A stretch of 64,000 nt of DNA from Neostapfia colusana (Eukaryota; Streptophyta; Magnoliopsida; Poales; Poaceae). Position 1 is the first letter of the stretch. Each line of letters starts with the position of its first letter. The translations under genes and the position numbers were made by a program. The notes under the pieces were generated by a model. It was not told the DNA's origin and searched no databases. It worked only from the letters and a program-made list of their open reading frames with translations. Of the stretch, positions 46,438 through 60,810 are shown piece by piece. Where the stretch lies: NCBI GenBank assembly GCA_030760725.1, contig JASWHV010000002.1, forward strand, positions 57,033,900 to 57,097,899, given 5' to 3'.

Positions 46438-49400
46438 TTACCCGTGTTGAGATGCCATGAACTCCGGGTAATTTGAGCGAAGGAATTCCTCGCTCTCCCA
46501 CGTCGCTTCTTCGGCGTTGTGGTTGCTCCGGAGTACTTTGTAGAACCACAACGTTTGGCTACGCGTGGTCCGAGCTTTCTCCTCAATAATCGCCACCGGA
46601 TATTCATCATATGTCAAATCCGGTTGCAACTCGCTGATGTCTTCGGTAGGAACAGCAGCTGTATGTATCAGACATTTTCACAGTTGTGAAACATGGAAAA
46701 CGTCATGGACACCAGCAAGATACGCCGGTAGCTGCAGCCTATACGACGCTGGTCCACACTTCTCGGTGATAGCACAGGGTCTAATAAAACGGGGAGCGAG
46801 CTTCCCCTTCACACCGAACCGGTGCACGCCTTTTATCAGAGACACATGGAGGTACACGTGTTCCCCAATGTCAAAGTGCAGCGGTCTACGCCTCTTATCA
46901 GCGTAGATCTTCTGCCGGGATTGAGCGGCCTTTAAGTTGGCTTGAATCGTCCGAACGCGCTCTTCGGCGTCGTTCACCACATCAACCCCGAATGTGACCC
47001 TTTCACCGGACTCGCCCCAGTTTAATGGGGTGCGACACTTGCGACCGTAGAGAGCATCATAGGGTGCCATCTTGATACTCGCCTTATAGCCGTTATTGTA
47101 CGAGAATTCTGCCAACGGTAGGTGATCATCCCAGTTCCTACCGTGGTGGATGGAACATGCTCTCAAAATGTCTTCTAGTACTTGGTTCACCCTCTCTGTT
47201 TGGCCATCTGTCTGATAGGCAGAGCTTCTAATCAGCTTAGTACCCAGAGCAGCATGTAGCTGTTCCCAAAAGCGAGATACAAATAATGCACCTCGATCCG
47301 AGACGATGGTCTTGGGTACCCCATATAAGCATAGAATCTTTGCTATGTACAGCTCCGCATATTTACCGGCATTGTAACGTGTATGCACCGGGATGAAGTG
47401 AGCCGTCTTGGTTAACCGGTCAACGATCACCCAAATGGAATCATGCTTGTTGGAAGTCAGGGGTAATCCCACAATGAAATCCATGCTCACAACCTCCCAT
47501 TTCCATGCTGGGGTTTTCAGGGGTTGCAGCAGCCCTGATTTTCTCATATGATCAGCCTTCACTCTTCTACACGTATCGCACTCGAATACGTACTTAGCTA
47601 CCTCCCGCTTCATCCGTGTCCACCAGAATTTCTTTTTCAAATCCTGGTACATTTTGTTGCTGCCCGGATGAATGGAGTACTTAGACAAGTGAGCTTCATC
47701 GAGGATCTTTCTCCTCAGTTCCATATCCCGGGGTACGACTATGCGGTCATTGAACCATAGTGTCCCCTCATCATCTTTCCAGAAACACTTGATCTCCCCG
47801 TTGTCTATCCGTCTCCAGAGATGTGCCATGCCCTTATCAATCTTCTGAGCTGCAATGATATCCTCCCTAATGGTACGGATGAGGGCAAGGTTGTAAAGCG
47901 ACCCATAAGGAACCAAGTATAAACTCGGCTCTTCCTCCTCCACCGGTGTAATGGTGAGGTTATGGACATGTGATTTCTGACTCAGTGCGTCGGCAACCAC
48001 ATTCGGCTTGCTGGGGTGGTAATGAATCTCAATTTCATAATCTTTGATTAGTTCTAACCACCTCCTTTGCCTCATGTTCAGCTCCTTCTGGATGAAAATG
48101 TATTTCAAGCACTTGTGGTCGGTGTAGAGGTGCACCAAATTCCCCAGGAGATAGTGCATCCACATTTTTAGCGCCAAAACCACAGCAGCAAGCTCAAGAT
48201 CATGACTCGGATAGTGCTGCTCATGGTTCTGAAGTTGGCGTGAGCCATATGCGACCACACGTCTTTCCTGCATCAACACGCAGCCGAACCCAATACCGGA
48301 CGCATCACAATACACGTCGAAGGGCTTGGTTGTATCCGGTTGAGCGAAGACCGGGGCTGTTGTGAGATGCTTCACTAATGCCTGGAACGCTCCTTCACAC
48401 GCCGTGTTCCAAACATATTTTGTTCCCTTCTTCAGCAATTCTGTCATTGGCTTAGCGAGCTTGGAGAAATTTGGAATGAATCTCCGATAGTATCCCGCTA
48501 ACCCGAGAAAGATTCTGACTTCATGAACTGAAGTGGGAGCTTTCCATTTCAGCACTTGCTCTATCTTGCTTGGGTCAACCGCAATGCCTTCTGCGGAGAT
48601 GATATGTCCCAAGAATGGCACTTGGCTGATCCAAAACTCACATTTGTTGAACATGGCGTAGAGCTTGTGGTCTCGCAATCATTGAAGAACAATCCTCAAG
48701 TGTTCGGCATGTTCGGCTTCTGTCTTGGAGTAAACCAGGATATCATCGATGAACACTACCACGAACTTGTCCAGGTCCCGCATGAACACCGAGTTCATGA
48801 GATAAATGAAATGGGCTGGAGCATTTGTGAGACCAAAAGACATGACGAGATATTCATATAATCCATATCTCGTCGAGAAAGCCGTCTTCGGGATATCCTC
48901 CGCCCGGTTCTTTATTTGATGATATCTAGAGCGAAGGTCCATCTTGGAGAACACACTTGCACCCACAAGTTGATCAAAAAATATGTCAATGCGGGGCAGT
49001 GGGTACATAGTCTTGATGGTGAAGGCGTTGAGCGGCCGGTAGTCCACACACAGCCTCAAGGTTTCATCCTTCTTCTTCACAAATAGCGCCGAGCATCCCC
49101 AAGGCGAGGAACTCGGCCTAATGAAACCTTTGCTCAACAGATCATTGAGCTGTTCTTTTAATTCAGCCAGCTCGTTCGGAGCCATATTGTATGGTCTCCG
49201 TGATATGGGCGTAGTCCCGGGTGCAAGTTCAATCTTGAACTCGACATCCCGCTCAGGTGGCATGCCTGGAAGATCATCCGGGAACACGTCGGGGTACTCC
49301 CGGACTACGGGGATGTCCTCTAACTTGAGAGCTTCAGCATTATTAATTGCTGAAACTTCCCGGACTGGAGTTTCTAACACCATAGAATGCGGACGGTGGA

Positions 49401-50964
49401 ATGGAGAGTTTAAATGAACCGTTCATGTCCGAGTCTCTAGGACAGCGCCATGGTATTGTACCCTTGACATCCCTAAGATTGCATCAATCTTTTGCCCCGT
49501 AAGGATTATCAAGGTTGTGGGCTATAGTTTCCCACCTAAGCACAGAGGTGCCTTTGGAATCATCATATTTGCTGAAATATTCCCTTCCGGTGAGCAGATC
49601 ATATAGGTGCAGTCGGTTGGGAAGACTTGCATTTGATGCTTAGCCACATAGGATGCACTTATAAAACTGTGGGTTGCACCCGAATCGAACAATATGATGA
49701 TAGCTTGATTGTTGAGAGTGAACGTACCCACCAGCACGTTGTCTCCCTCTGGGGCGTCCTCATTGTCGAGGTTGCGGATGCCCCCAGTCCGCTGACCAAC
49801 CTTCTTGACTGGAGGTCGGCCTCGAGCACCGCCATGGAACTGGGCTTGCCCGCTGCTCTGCTGCCCCTGGGGACAGTCCTTCGCGAAGTGGCCCGCCTGG
49901 CCACACGTGAAGCAAGTGAAACGGGGCCGTCCTCCACTGATCGGTGGACGGAAACCCGGGGCGTGTTGTGGCGGTGGAAACACACGGGGTGCCGTCTGCT
50001 GCTGCTGCTGCTGTCTCGGTGGTGGCATCGGCGGTCGGAAAGGGGGTGCTTGGAAAGAACGTCCCCCCCCCCCGAACTGTTGAGGCCGCGCCGGTGGACG
50101 CCACTACTGCCCGGATGGTGTCCGATACACCATGTGGTACTTCTAAGGAGCGCCACCCCCGCTGCTGGGTGGAGCGCTGCGCTTCTGCTGCTCAGCTGCC
50201 AACTCCTGCTGAGCGTCCTCTTGCATGATCGTGGCATTGACGATGTCGTTGAAGGTGCCCCAATTCCATTGCACGAGATGCGTCTTCATTTCGGGGTGTA
50301 ACCCCCGATAGAAGTGCTCCCGCTTCTTCTCCTCGGTGGAGACGTAGTCTGACGCATATTGCGCCAGGTGGTTGAAGGCACGGGAGTAGTCATGGGCACT
50401 CCTCCCGCCCTGTTTCAGTTCCAAAAATTCTTGGAACTTCCTCTTCATTATCCCGGGAGGAATATGATAGGCGCGAAACGCCTCCCGGAACTCTTCCCAT
50501 TCCACGGCATGACCAGCCGGCCGTGAGGCTACAAAGTTCGCCCACCACGCACCAGCGGCACCGTGAAGTTTCTCGCTGCGAACAGTGTCTTTTGCCGCTC
50601 CGTGCATTGGAGCAGCCCGAACTTAGACTCGATGGTCCGCAGCCAGTTGTCGGCCTCCAGTGGTTCTTCAGCTTCTGTGAACACTGGAGGGTGCGTACTC
50701 ATGAAGTCCGAGTACGACACCTCACGGGGCTCACGGGGCCCCCTCTCTTGACGTCCCCCGCCTGGGACGTATTCTGCACGATCGTGCGGAGCAGGTCGGT
50801 ATGCTCCTCACGACCCCCCACCAGTGCCGCTATCACATCCGAGTAAGCGGAGGCGGCGGCGGTGGTTGCTGCTGCGGGGTGCTGTCATAGGCCGGTGGCT
50901 GGGAGTCATCGCCTCCCTGTTGGCTAGAGCCACCAACCTCGTGCGCGGTCCTAGTGCGAACCAT
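46438..50964 (-). pseudogene. D gag-pol polyprotein gene, several stops
   Basis: Starts MVRTRTAHEVGG at 50964. Gag includes GAAGAWWANFVASRPAG and a glutamine-rich linker, then the knuckle CFTCGQAGHFAKDC, protease LFDSGATHSFIS, RT with VFIDDILVYS, RNase H (YCDASGIG), integrase (SIHPGSNKMY, CDTC, SMDFIVGLP, VSDRG, QTERVNQ) and a chromodomain (about 46440-46600). From 50607 to 46438 the pieces share one frame, interrupted by nonsense codons near 50143, 50110, 49522, 49424, 48679 and 46678. One-base frameshifts lie near 50571 and between 50720 and 50833. In integrase, two codons of the usual AYHPQTDG segment are missing. An 11-base C-run (50063-50073) lies in gag but keeps frame. Confidence 0.88.
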
Positions 50965-52864
50965 CTGCAACCATACGACAATAAACATCAGTCTCGCAAC
51001 ATATTTCAATGCAGTCAAATGGAATAGGCGTAAAAACATAATGACAACAAAACATGCGATACATCTCGTATGTAGATAATGTAATAACTTTGCACAAGCT
51101 ACACCATTACCAGACCAAATACAAGCTAGTTTAATCCAACTTGATGAACCTCCTCTTTGGAAGCTCACCACAACTAGGTTTGTTCACTACGAGACGTTAC
51201 TATCGTGTTGTCATCACGTATACCACCCTTTTACCTTCAATACGACACAAACATGGCCTCTAGCAAAAGAAACTTGAGTGAGTCCTATACTCAAATCTTT
51301 CACTAGTTGAAGATAACCTCTCATAAGTATGTTCTACCTTATTGGAAGTATTCAAACCCCCTCTAGGGTACCACAATCTCTCACATGAATTCAACTGTCA
51401 TTCCTCTGTCAGAATGACCAGTTTCTACATATCCGAGATTTTGATCTGGTTCTGGGCATTTCATGACTCAAGCTGACTACCAAAGTTAAAGTTAACTTCA
51501 GTATCTTTCCAACGAGTACTTATTTGCCCTCAGATCAGCTCTTGTTAAAACGTTATGGTAATTCAAAGTCAGCAGAATTTCTGGAAGAATTTTAACAGCA
51601 CCTCCCTTGGGAAGTTACTGTTTTCAACTCTGGTTTCCACTGAAATATGTGCTGAAATTTCAGAAACTTGAATTGCAGATGTAACACATATTCTACCCTT
51701 TCTAAATATGTATCATATCACAATTTTAGTTTTTTCTACTGGGAGTTATGTTTGAGAAACGGAACAGTCCAGAGAGTGTTTAACTCTGTCCTGATTCTGG
51801 ACAGTTTACATTCCTCTGGGATTTAAGCCATCTTAAGGTGTGTTTCAGCTCTGAAAGTCTACAACAAAGTTGTAGGGTACTCAAATACCTTTCCCGAACT
51901 ATATACCACACCTCCCTGGGCTAAAAGACCTGTGAGTTATGCCCTGTTGAAGATCGGCAAACTTGCTGCCAAAAACAGAGCACTCTGTTTTTCAGTCTTT
52001 TGGAACTACACTCATCACCCTCCAATTTTTCTACCCAACCAGGGTCCTAAATGTTGAACCTAGTGATTTTAATTCCTTGTTATCATTATTTATCATGCAT
52101 ATGCCTATGATATCTCGGTACTACGTTCCTCACAAAAGAAAATCCTAACCGGATTATACCAGCATATACGTCTCAAGTGTGGCACTAAACGGTCTCTCGC
52201 ACACGTTTTCTACACGGATACATACGTGGTTAGTACCTGCAGAAGACCACACAATAATGATGCACGCAATGGTTTTTCATTTCTGGCAGTTCCATACTTG
52301 AAAGTAAATACAAACGCCCATATCATTGTCATACGGCCGTCCTTGAGTTAGGCCACGTCTCAAGGTACGTGATCGTGTTTCAACACCACACGACGGGTAA
52401 CCCGAGTATGTCATGAACGGGTCATCACGGTTGGGAATGTTATCAACCCAACAAATACCACCTACTGCCCTGCAGGGCACGCCGATGGCAAGCGCTGCGT
52501 ATGTCCCCCTGGGCTACGTCCAGATGAACACACTCCCGCGTTACTGATCACGCGATGGGGTCTCCACTTACTTGCCTAATGCACGCTAGGGATCAGCATT
52601 TCATATGAACTCAGGAACATGAAGAGTCCAAGAGTTTCATATTGACGTGTCACACCAAGCTGTGAGACCTAGCCCTGAACCACGTTCCTCGTCCGGGGAG
52701 CTAACCGAAATTGAACCGCTTTCGGTGGTGTTCCTTACCATTCTTACCAGAGTGTAGGTGCGTTGTTACATAATTAAAATTCAGAATTATAACACATATG
52801 TTAGGCTTGCCACTTTAAGTAACTATGCTAATATAGTCCTTACTTGGGCAAACTACTGATTCCT
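50965..52864 (-). other. Long non-coding leader of D (origin not fully resolved)
   Basis: About 1.9 kb between the D gag start and T3. I find no PBS, no LTR end and no ORF with a motif, and no orf0 like that of the T family. The right part (about 52300-52750) resembles the R-region style of these LTRs (ATGAACGGGTCATCACGG, GCCGATGGCAAGCGC), so an internal LTR remnant is possible. It does not match the D 3' LTR by eye. Confidence 0.4.
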
Positions 52865-55800
52865 TTTCACACCCGGTTTCTCCGAAGAACAACCGAGTGA
52901 ATATCACATGTATGCCAGGATCATTTTCTCATACATGTGATGACAAATAGTGAAGCATCATTTATTACAAGCCAGGTGTCGAATATAAATAAGTCTTACA
53001 TAGCATATGTCTCGATGGACGATAATGAGTTCATAAAATAGCAGCGAAATATTATTCTTGTGGGCTCCGTCACAGGCGTTGCCCGGGGGACCTCATGAAC
53101 CTAGAATCCTTCTTCGGGTCCGAAGTCTTGGTCATTGAACACCACATCATCCCCTTGACCTGAGCAGCAATTTAAACCAACAAATATGCAAGGTTGAGTA
53201 CCGTTGGTACTCAGCAAGTGTGGGAAAGTTATGTCATGCATGGCTAGAACAAGGAGAGGTTGAACTCATGGTTAAAGCACTACGCAGTTATTGCCTACCA
53301 CCTTAGCTTATTAAGCACCTACATTACTACACAGGTGAAATGGTCCCAATCTCCCATCCCATCATCATAATCAAACAACCATAACATCATTTCCAATGTT
53401 AAGCTCCCCGCTTAACATCCACAACCTCCAAGGTCATCATCCTCTAATCATGAATAAGTCGAAGCCGCTCTTGACCGTGAGCACGGCTGTCATGACATAT
53501 TTTGACTCTGCAGAGTTTGCACCACTGTACCCACATGTAGTGATTTCATCCCCCGTTGCCGGGTGGACTAAAAGAACCTCCATTATGCCAGTGGCTATGA
53601 ACCACATTCACACTTCCCAGGTGTGTAGCCAGGAGATCACTACGAAGCCTTTACAAAGGGATTCCCGACGAGCGTGGGCCCACTGAGGTTTCACCCCTAA
53701 CAGCATACAAGAGACTCCAACCCCGCTGAGTGGCCCCCTCTTGAGCCTTGCGGTTCATATGGTAGTCCAGATGACACCTATTCCCCGCACCATCCAACAC
53801 ACCCATACTACGCCGGGGATACACCTAATTAATTGGCCAAGCTGCCCCATCTCAGCATGTGGTTGGCACGGTAAAGCCAGGTTACATGCTCCATGAACCG
53901 ATCCTTAGGATCCAGGCAAGTACTAAACACAAACCCGAGTCTCGTGCAACCAGCACCAACCAAATCATCCAACTTGCCTTGATCCCTACCTCTACATAAC
54001 TCATAATATCTCATTCAAGAATAAGGTAAACAAGTTGATGATATCATATCCCACTTATCCCATTCTAAGCATGACTAAGTATAAGTAATATGAATGAATG
54101 ATATAATAAAGCAAATCCCAACCCAAGCTACAAGGAAAACAAGGTAATGCAATTCTAGGGAAACTTCCTAGCATGGGTTTCATATTTCAATTGACAATGC
54201 AAATAATTCTATCTACACATCCAAGTATAGGATCAAAGTGGTCAAGGACACTTGCCTTCTTCCTGCTGCTCTGGGAATGGAAAGTCTTGGTCTTGGAAGG
54301 AAGAACTTGCTCTGGGGCAGGTTCTATTCATGCCAACACACATAGCAAAAGAAAACAACAATCCATAAGACATAGTTCACACTTTCACTTCATGCAAAAC
54401 ACACATACATACCTATGAAAGTCATTCACATTTCTAAGTATTGGGGTTACTCTACATGTGTTGATTTTTGGCCTACATGCACTTTTAAACATATATATAT
54501 GATTTCTAACTTTTGTATTCAGATTTTTATTTGCACACTATATATATGAGTTTCAATTCTAAACAAATTCTTTATATTAAATTAACACACTCTTTAGCTA
54601 CCAAGATTGCATGGAAGGTAATTTCCTGTTTCAAGTGGTTTTTTTAAACCTTCTACCAAATCCCAAACTGAAATCTTTGGATTTGGAGACTTCATTTATC
54701 ATTTTCTAATTATGCATACCTATTTTTCCTTTATTTTCCAGATTTATTTTCTATGCCTAAAAGTGAGTTTTAAATATTAAATAGTAGGGAATAACATCTA
54801 AACAGAATAGGTTCTGATCTAATATATTAAATAATATGTTTTGAACTTCTCCTCTGATGTGAACTAATTTAAATTTATTTTACCAATTTTCAGAATTATT
54901 TATTAACCTAAAAATGTGTTCCTAGAACTAATAAATATGAACAACACCCAAACAGATTTCATTTCAGCCTAAAATTTATTTTTAGTTCATTCTAAAGTTT
55001 TCCAAGTGTTAGTAGAGTTTAAACTTGAATTAGCACATGTGTTTTGTCTTTCCTTTTAAATTTAAATCCTAGTCACACATTCAAATTTCTAAACTTAATA
55101 CCATATAGGGTCAAAAAGATAAGTTCACCCTACTATAGGGTCTAATTTATTATTTTACAAATTTCCAGGGGTCTAACTATGCATAACAGAGGGGTTTTGC
55201 TAATTTTTATTAATTCCAGGGGCTAAAACTGATTTTTAATTGAATTTACATGAATTTCTGAAGTTCCAGGGGCTAGATCAGAAGTTTCTGGGGCTAGCTC
55301 GTATTTTCCGAGATCCCCAGGGGGTAGCGCGTAAGAATCCCGGACTTTATAATGCGGGGCTGATGTGGACCGTCCGATTTAAAATAGACGGCTCAGATTA
55401 GATCGCCGAACCGGTACGTCCGGGTTTTAATTCTACCGTGCGATTTAAAATAGACGGCGCATAAGCGGCCACGTCGCTCTGACCGTGCGCGGGCGGCGCT
55501 GTCCAGCGGCGCGCGGGGGCGAGAGGCGGCGATCTCGCCGGAAAACTTTGGATCTTCGTCTATTCCTCCTAAAACTGGGATTTCATGGCATAGATCGGTA
55601 GAGGGGAGGTCGGGGATCTCACCTCGGGGTTTTTCTTGAGCTCGGAGGCCCTGCAAGGCGGTCGGCGATGAGGTCCGAGATGGAATCGCGGCGATGCTCG
55701 TAGGCGCTGTGTCTGGGGCGAAATCTACCAAGTTTTCTGCACCTGCGTGATTCCCCGGAGGCGGTGGAACAGGATCGGCGTGTTAGATCAGAAAACCCGA

Positions 55801-56297
55801 GCAAAGATCGAGAGAAAACGGTGATCGGAGCTTCGGTTCTCACCGGGAGGAAAAACAGCTGATCGGATGGGGAAAACGGGGCGACGCCGGCGTTTATATA
55901 GACGGGGGAGGGCGGCGTGCCGGTTGTGATCGAGTTTGAGTCGTCCGGGACCAGAATTCGGCTGGGGAAACGCGGGTTTCCGGGGTGGTTTGGATTCGGC
56001 GCGCGGAGGAGTCCCAGCGGTTTGCGCGATCACGCGAGGAAGACGATGACCGCAGGCCCCGCGTGTCAGTGAGAAAGAGAGGGGAGCGCGCGGCTGCGGG
56101 CTGGCGCGGGCGCGGGTGGGCCGGCTGGTGGGTTTCGCCCTACTGGCCGCGGGTTTTATTTTTTTTCTTTTTCTTTTTCTTTTTCTTTTCTGTTTTGATT
56201 TGAATTTGAATTCCAATTTGATTTTGAATTTCTGCACCACATGCAATATGTCCAAAAATTTTTAAATTCCCCTCTTAACAGGTTTTGGGGTGTTACA
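52865..56297 (-). repeat. T3 3' LTR
   Basis: About 3,433 bp, ending GGGTGTTACA at 56297. It aligns along its length with the T1/T2 LTRs but with many substitutions and small indels. The TATA box is ATATAAA-like (minus, 55893-55900). The 113-codon antisense frame seen in T1/T2 is broken here by a 1-base deletion (near 53729), evidence that it is not a gene. Confidence 0.88.
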
Positions 56298-56342
56298 GCT
56301 CTTCCCCCACTAAAAAAATCTTGTCCTCGAGATTGGTGGATC

Positions 56343-59300
56343 TAGGAAAACAATTCTGGAAACTGTGCCTTAAGCTCGTCTTCTCGCTCCCATGTGGCTT
56401 CCTCTTCTGAGTGATGCTTCCACTGCACCTTGCACATCCGAATTCTTTTATTTCTTGTGAGGCGTTCCATTGTCTCCAAAATCTAGAATGGTTGCTCGGC
56501 ATAAGACATGTCCTCAGCTACGTCAACCTCATTCATGGGTAACATCTCTTCAGGCGTCCTCAGACATTTCTTGAGCTTTGACACATGGAATACGTCATGC
56601 ACATCTGATAGACGAGACGGCAGTTCTAGTTGATATGCCACTTCGCCTTTCCTCTCCAGAACTTGAAAGGGTCCGATGTATCGGGGTGATAACTTCCCTT
56701 TCACCTTGAACCGACGAAGTCCTCGGATAGGGGACACCTTGAGATAGACATAGTCTCCCACGTTGAAAACGAGCTCTCGTCTCCATACATCGGCATAGCT
56801 CTTTTGTCGTGTTTGTGCTATCCTCAAGTTGTTGTGGATTTCCCTCACTTTCGCCTCGGCTTCTTGTATTACCTCGGGCCCAAACACTTTACTTTCCCCT
56901 GTTTGGTTCCAAAATAGTGGAGTTCTGCACTTCCTCTCATACAAAGCCTCAAATGGTGACATCTTCATACTAGCCTGATAGCTGTTGTTATAGGAGAACT
57001 CCGCATACGGTAAGTCCTTATCCCAACTCCGATTGTTTTTGAGTGCACACGCTCTCAGCATATCCTCAAGGATCTGATTTGTTCTTTCCGTCTGCCAGTC
57101 AGTTTGGGGATGATAGGCAGAACTAAAGTTCAGATGAGTTCCCATGGTTTCATGTAACTTCTGCCAGAACCTTGAGGTGAACTGTGTCCCTCGATCTGAC
57201 ACTATCTTCTTTGGCACTCCATGGTAACACACGATCCTTGACATGTACAACTCCGCCAATTTTGATCCGCTGTAGCTTTCTTTTACGGGAATGAAATGAG
57301 CTACCTTGGTTAGCCTGTCGATGATGACCCATATCGAATCATATCCTGATTGGGTCCTGGGTAGTCCCACTATGAAATCCATACCGATTTCTTCCCATTT
57401 CCATTCAGGTACTTTGAGTGGTTGCAATAATCCCGCGGGTCGTTGATGTTCTGCTTTCACCAACTGACATGTGTCACATTGGGCAACATGTTCCGCGACA
57501 TCTCGCTTCATGCCATACCACCAATATCTGCTCTTGAGGTCATGATACATCTTCGTACTCCCAGGATGAATGGAATAGTCAGAATCATGAGCCTCCTTCA
57601 AAATCAATTCACGGATCTCCTTCACTTCAGGCACACAGATTCTTTTCCTGTGCCAGACCGTACCTTGTTCATCCTCTTTGAAACCAGGGGCTCTATTATC
57701 CTTGATGAGTTCTCTAATCTCTTGTATCTTCTCGTCATTCTTCTTACCATTTCGGATGTCTTTCTCTAATGTGGAGTCCACTTCCATGGCGATGGCCTCA
57801 CCACTATTCACCAGACATAGATTGAGTTTTATAGCCTCTTCCTTCAATTCTGTAGGCAGGTCCTTCAAGCTCAACCTATGGACCTGCACTTTCCATCTTA
57901 GAGCATCCGCCACAACGTTCGCTTTCCCAGGATGATAGTTGATGCCCACATCAAAGTCGTTGATTAGCTCTAACCATCTCCTTTGTCCGAGGTTGAGATC
58001 TGGCTGTGTGAAAATGTACTTTAAGCTCTTATGGTCCGTATATATCTCTGTCCTCTTCCCCATCAAGTAGTGCCGCAAAATTTTCAACGCGTGTACCACT
58101 GCGGCTAGTTCTAGGTCATGTGTAGGATAGTTCTTCTCGTGTTTCCGGAGCTGCCGAGATGCATAAGCCACAATATGCTCTTCTTGCATGAGAACACATC
58201 CCAACCCGTTTCCAGAGGCATCGCAGTACACCGAAAAGTTCCTCTGCATATCTGGCATAACTAGCATTGGGGCTGTTGTCAACCTTTTCTTCAGTTCCTG
58301 GAAACTCGTCTCGCACTCCGGCGTCCATGTGAAAGTGATTCCCTTCTCCAACAGTTTGGTGAGGGGTCTCGAGATCTTGGAGAAACCCTCAATAAACCGT
58401 CGATAATACCCAGCCAATCCTAAGAAGCTTCGAACTTCCCCTACATTCTCAGGGGTCTTCCACTTCTGTACATCCTCGATCTTGGCGGGATCTACGGAGA
58501 TTCCTCCCTCCGAGATTATATGTCCTAAGAAGGGAACTCTCTTCAGCCAAAACTCACACTTGCTCAATTTGGCATATAGTTGGTGTTCTCTCAGCTTCTG
58601 CAACACCAACCTTAGATATTTCTCATGTTCTTCTTCATCTTTGGAGAAGACGAGAATGTCATCTATGAAAACCACCACAAATTTGTCTAGATATTCCATG
58701 AATACCTTGTTCATAAGATACATGAAGTATGTCGGGGCATTAGTTAGCCCGAAAGGCATGACGGTGTATTCATACAGTCCGTACCGAGATACGAAAGCTG
58801 TTTTTGGAATATCAGTTTGCCTTCTCTTAAGTTGGTGGTATCCTGACCTGAGATCAATTTTCGAGAACACACAAGCTCCCCTCAACTGATCAAACAAGTC
58901 TTCAATGCGGGGTAATGGGTACCTGTTCTTGATGGTTACTTCATTCAAGGCACGGTAGTCTACGCATAACCTTTGGGTTCCGTCCTTCTTGGGCACAAAT
59001 ATCATTGGAGATCCCCATGGTGAGGAACTAGGACGAATGTACCCCTTCCCTGTCAATTCTCTTAAATGATCCTTGAGTTCTCCCAGCTGCTTGGAGTCCA
59101 TCCGATAAGGTCTCTTGTATATCTGAGATGTTCCAGGCACTAGCTCGATCGCAAACTCCACTTCATGATCGGGAGGCATACCTGGCAACTCCTCCGGAAA
59201 AACGTCTGGATATTCCCTGATAATCCTGATCTCCTCCACTTTCAACTCAACTTGATTTAATTTAATGTCCCTCCTAGGCTCTTGTATTGTTATGAACTTT

Positions 59301-60810
59301 ACTCTTGTGCCACTAGGGTGAGTTAGTTCCACCGTTCTGGTCAAACAATGGATGATTCCCTTATGTTTGGTCAACCAATCCATGCCCAAAATAATATCTA
59401 TCCCTTGTGAATCTATCACTATGAGGTTGGCAGTAAATACTACCCCATTAATGTCTAGATTCATCTTGGGACACACTTGTCTTGTCCTTATTTCTCCACC
59501 TGGAGAGTTTACTGCTAGCATATGGTTCATTTGTGTTGTTGCTAGATCATGCTTCTTAACAAACCCTTGGGCAATGAACGAGTGGGTAGCACCAGAATCG
59601 AACAACAGTGTTGCAATGTGTAAATTGGTAGGAAACTTACCAACTACCATGTCGGGTGCCTCTTGCGCTTCCTCCATGGTCACGTGGTTCACCCGTCCTC
59701 GCATCACATTCTGCTGTTGCGGCTGCACGGGCTTCTTCTTTGGGCACTTATGGGCATAGTGCCCCACTTCACCACAGTTAAAGCATTGCACCCCAACCTT
59801 AGGTGCCTGGCCTTTGTTGTCTTGGGGTTGGTTTGGGGGTCCTTGTACTGCTGGTCGAGGTTGATATGTGGGGCGAGGCTGCTGTACAAACTGACGTTGT
59901 GGCTGTGTTGGTGCTGACGGAGGCCTGAAGTTCGGGTTGTACCCTCTCGGTGCGGAGTAGGGTACTGCAGCACGGCTCGTCTGCCCTGCGGGCTGCTGCA
60001 TCAGATGTGGGTGGGTGTTGCTACCCGAGGCTTGGTGTGACCATCCCGCCTTCCTCTTGTTTTCATTTTCCATGGCCTTCAGCTTTCTTTCTACAACAAA
60101 TGCCCTGTCCACCATCTTTTGGAAACTTTCATACTCGTTGGAGGACATTGCACACTGCATTTCCGCTGTAAGTCCTTCCACAAAGCAGTCCTATTTCTGC
60201 TATTCAGTCTCTATGTCCCATGGTGCATAACGGGATAGTTGGGTGAATTTAGTGAGGTATTCCCTCACCGTCATGTTTCCTTGCTGCAGCCCAAGACCTC
60301 CTTTATCTTGTTTTTAAGTTCACCCCTTGGTATATAATGGTCGCGGAAGCTACGCTTGAACTCTTCCCAAGTGATGTTCTCAGGGTCATGATGGGCGGCC
60401 ACGTAAGCGGTCCACCAATCAGTAGCAGGTCCATGCAATTGGTGAGAGGCAAACAGCACCCTCTCATATCCTTGGCATTGTATGATCCTCATCTTGCTCT
60501 CAATGGTCTTTAGCCAATCATCTGCCTCCAGAGGTTCAGCAGCACTTGCAAACTTGGGAGGTTGAGTTTCTAGAAACTTACTCAAACTTGGTTGGCGTGG
60601 TGCAGCTTGTGGACGTGGAGCTTGGTGCAAGTTGGCCACCACATGAGTCAGGCTCTAGATGAGCTGATTCTGATTTTTAAGCATTTGGTGGATGGGATCA
60701 ACTCCTTCCCGACAACCACCCCTGTCTAGCCCTCCAGAAAGGTGAGGGTTGCCGGCTTCATCGTTGTTGTTGGCGGGGTTGGCACCACGATCCTTTCCTC
60801 TTCCGGTCAT
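56343..60810 (-). pseudogene. T3 gag-pol polyprotein gene, long open stretch but broken ends
   Basis: Starts MTGRGKDRG at 60810. A single frame of 1,232 codons (60181-56483) runs from late Gag through knuckle (CFNCGEVGHYAHKC), protease (LFDSGATHSF), RT (VFIDDILVFS), RNase H, integrase and into the chromodomain region, showing the natural fused gag-pol layout of the family. Breaks: TAG at 60655-60657, 1-base deletion near 60288, TAG at 60191-60193 (all in Gag), and TAG near 56483 just before the chromodomain, which then continues in frame to 56343. In integrase the DGQTE segment reads DWQTE. Confidence 0.92.

Larger units (their letters stand above)
42564..52864 (-). mobile_element. Ty3/gypsy chromovirus D, lacking its 5' LTR
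   Basis: 3' LTR 42564-46371, PPT 46372-46384, gag-pol 46438-50964, and a long non-coding leader up to 52864, where T3 starts. The LTR and coding sequence are clearly distinct from both C and T. It inserted into the C1 5' LTR. No PBS and no second LTR are visible, because T3 enters at 52865 and the DNA right of T3 has been rearranged. Confidence 0.85.

Noticed and set aside
50063..50073. Frameshift at the 11-base C-run in D gag.
   Set aside because: With 11 bases the frame before and after agrees, so the run is not the lesion; the stops nearby are separate nonsense changes.
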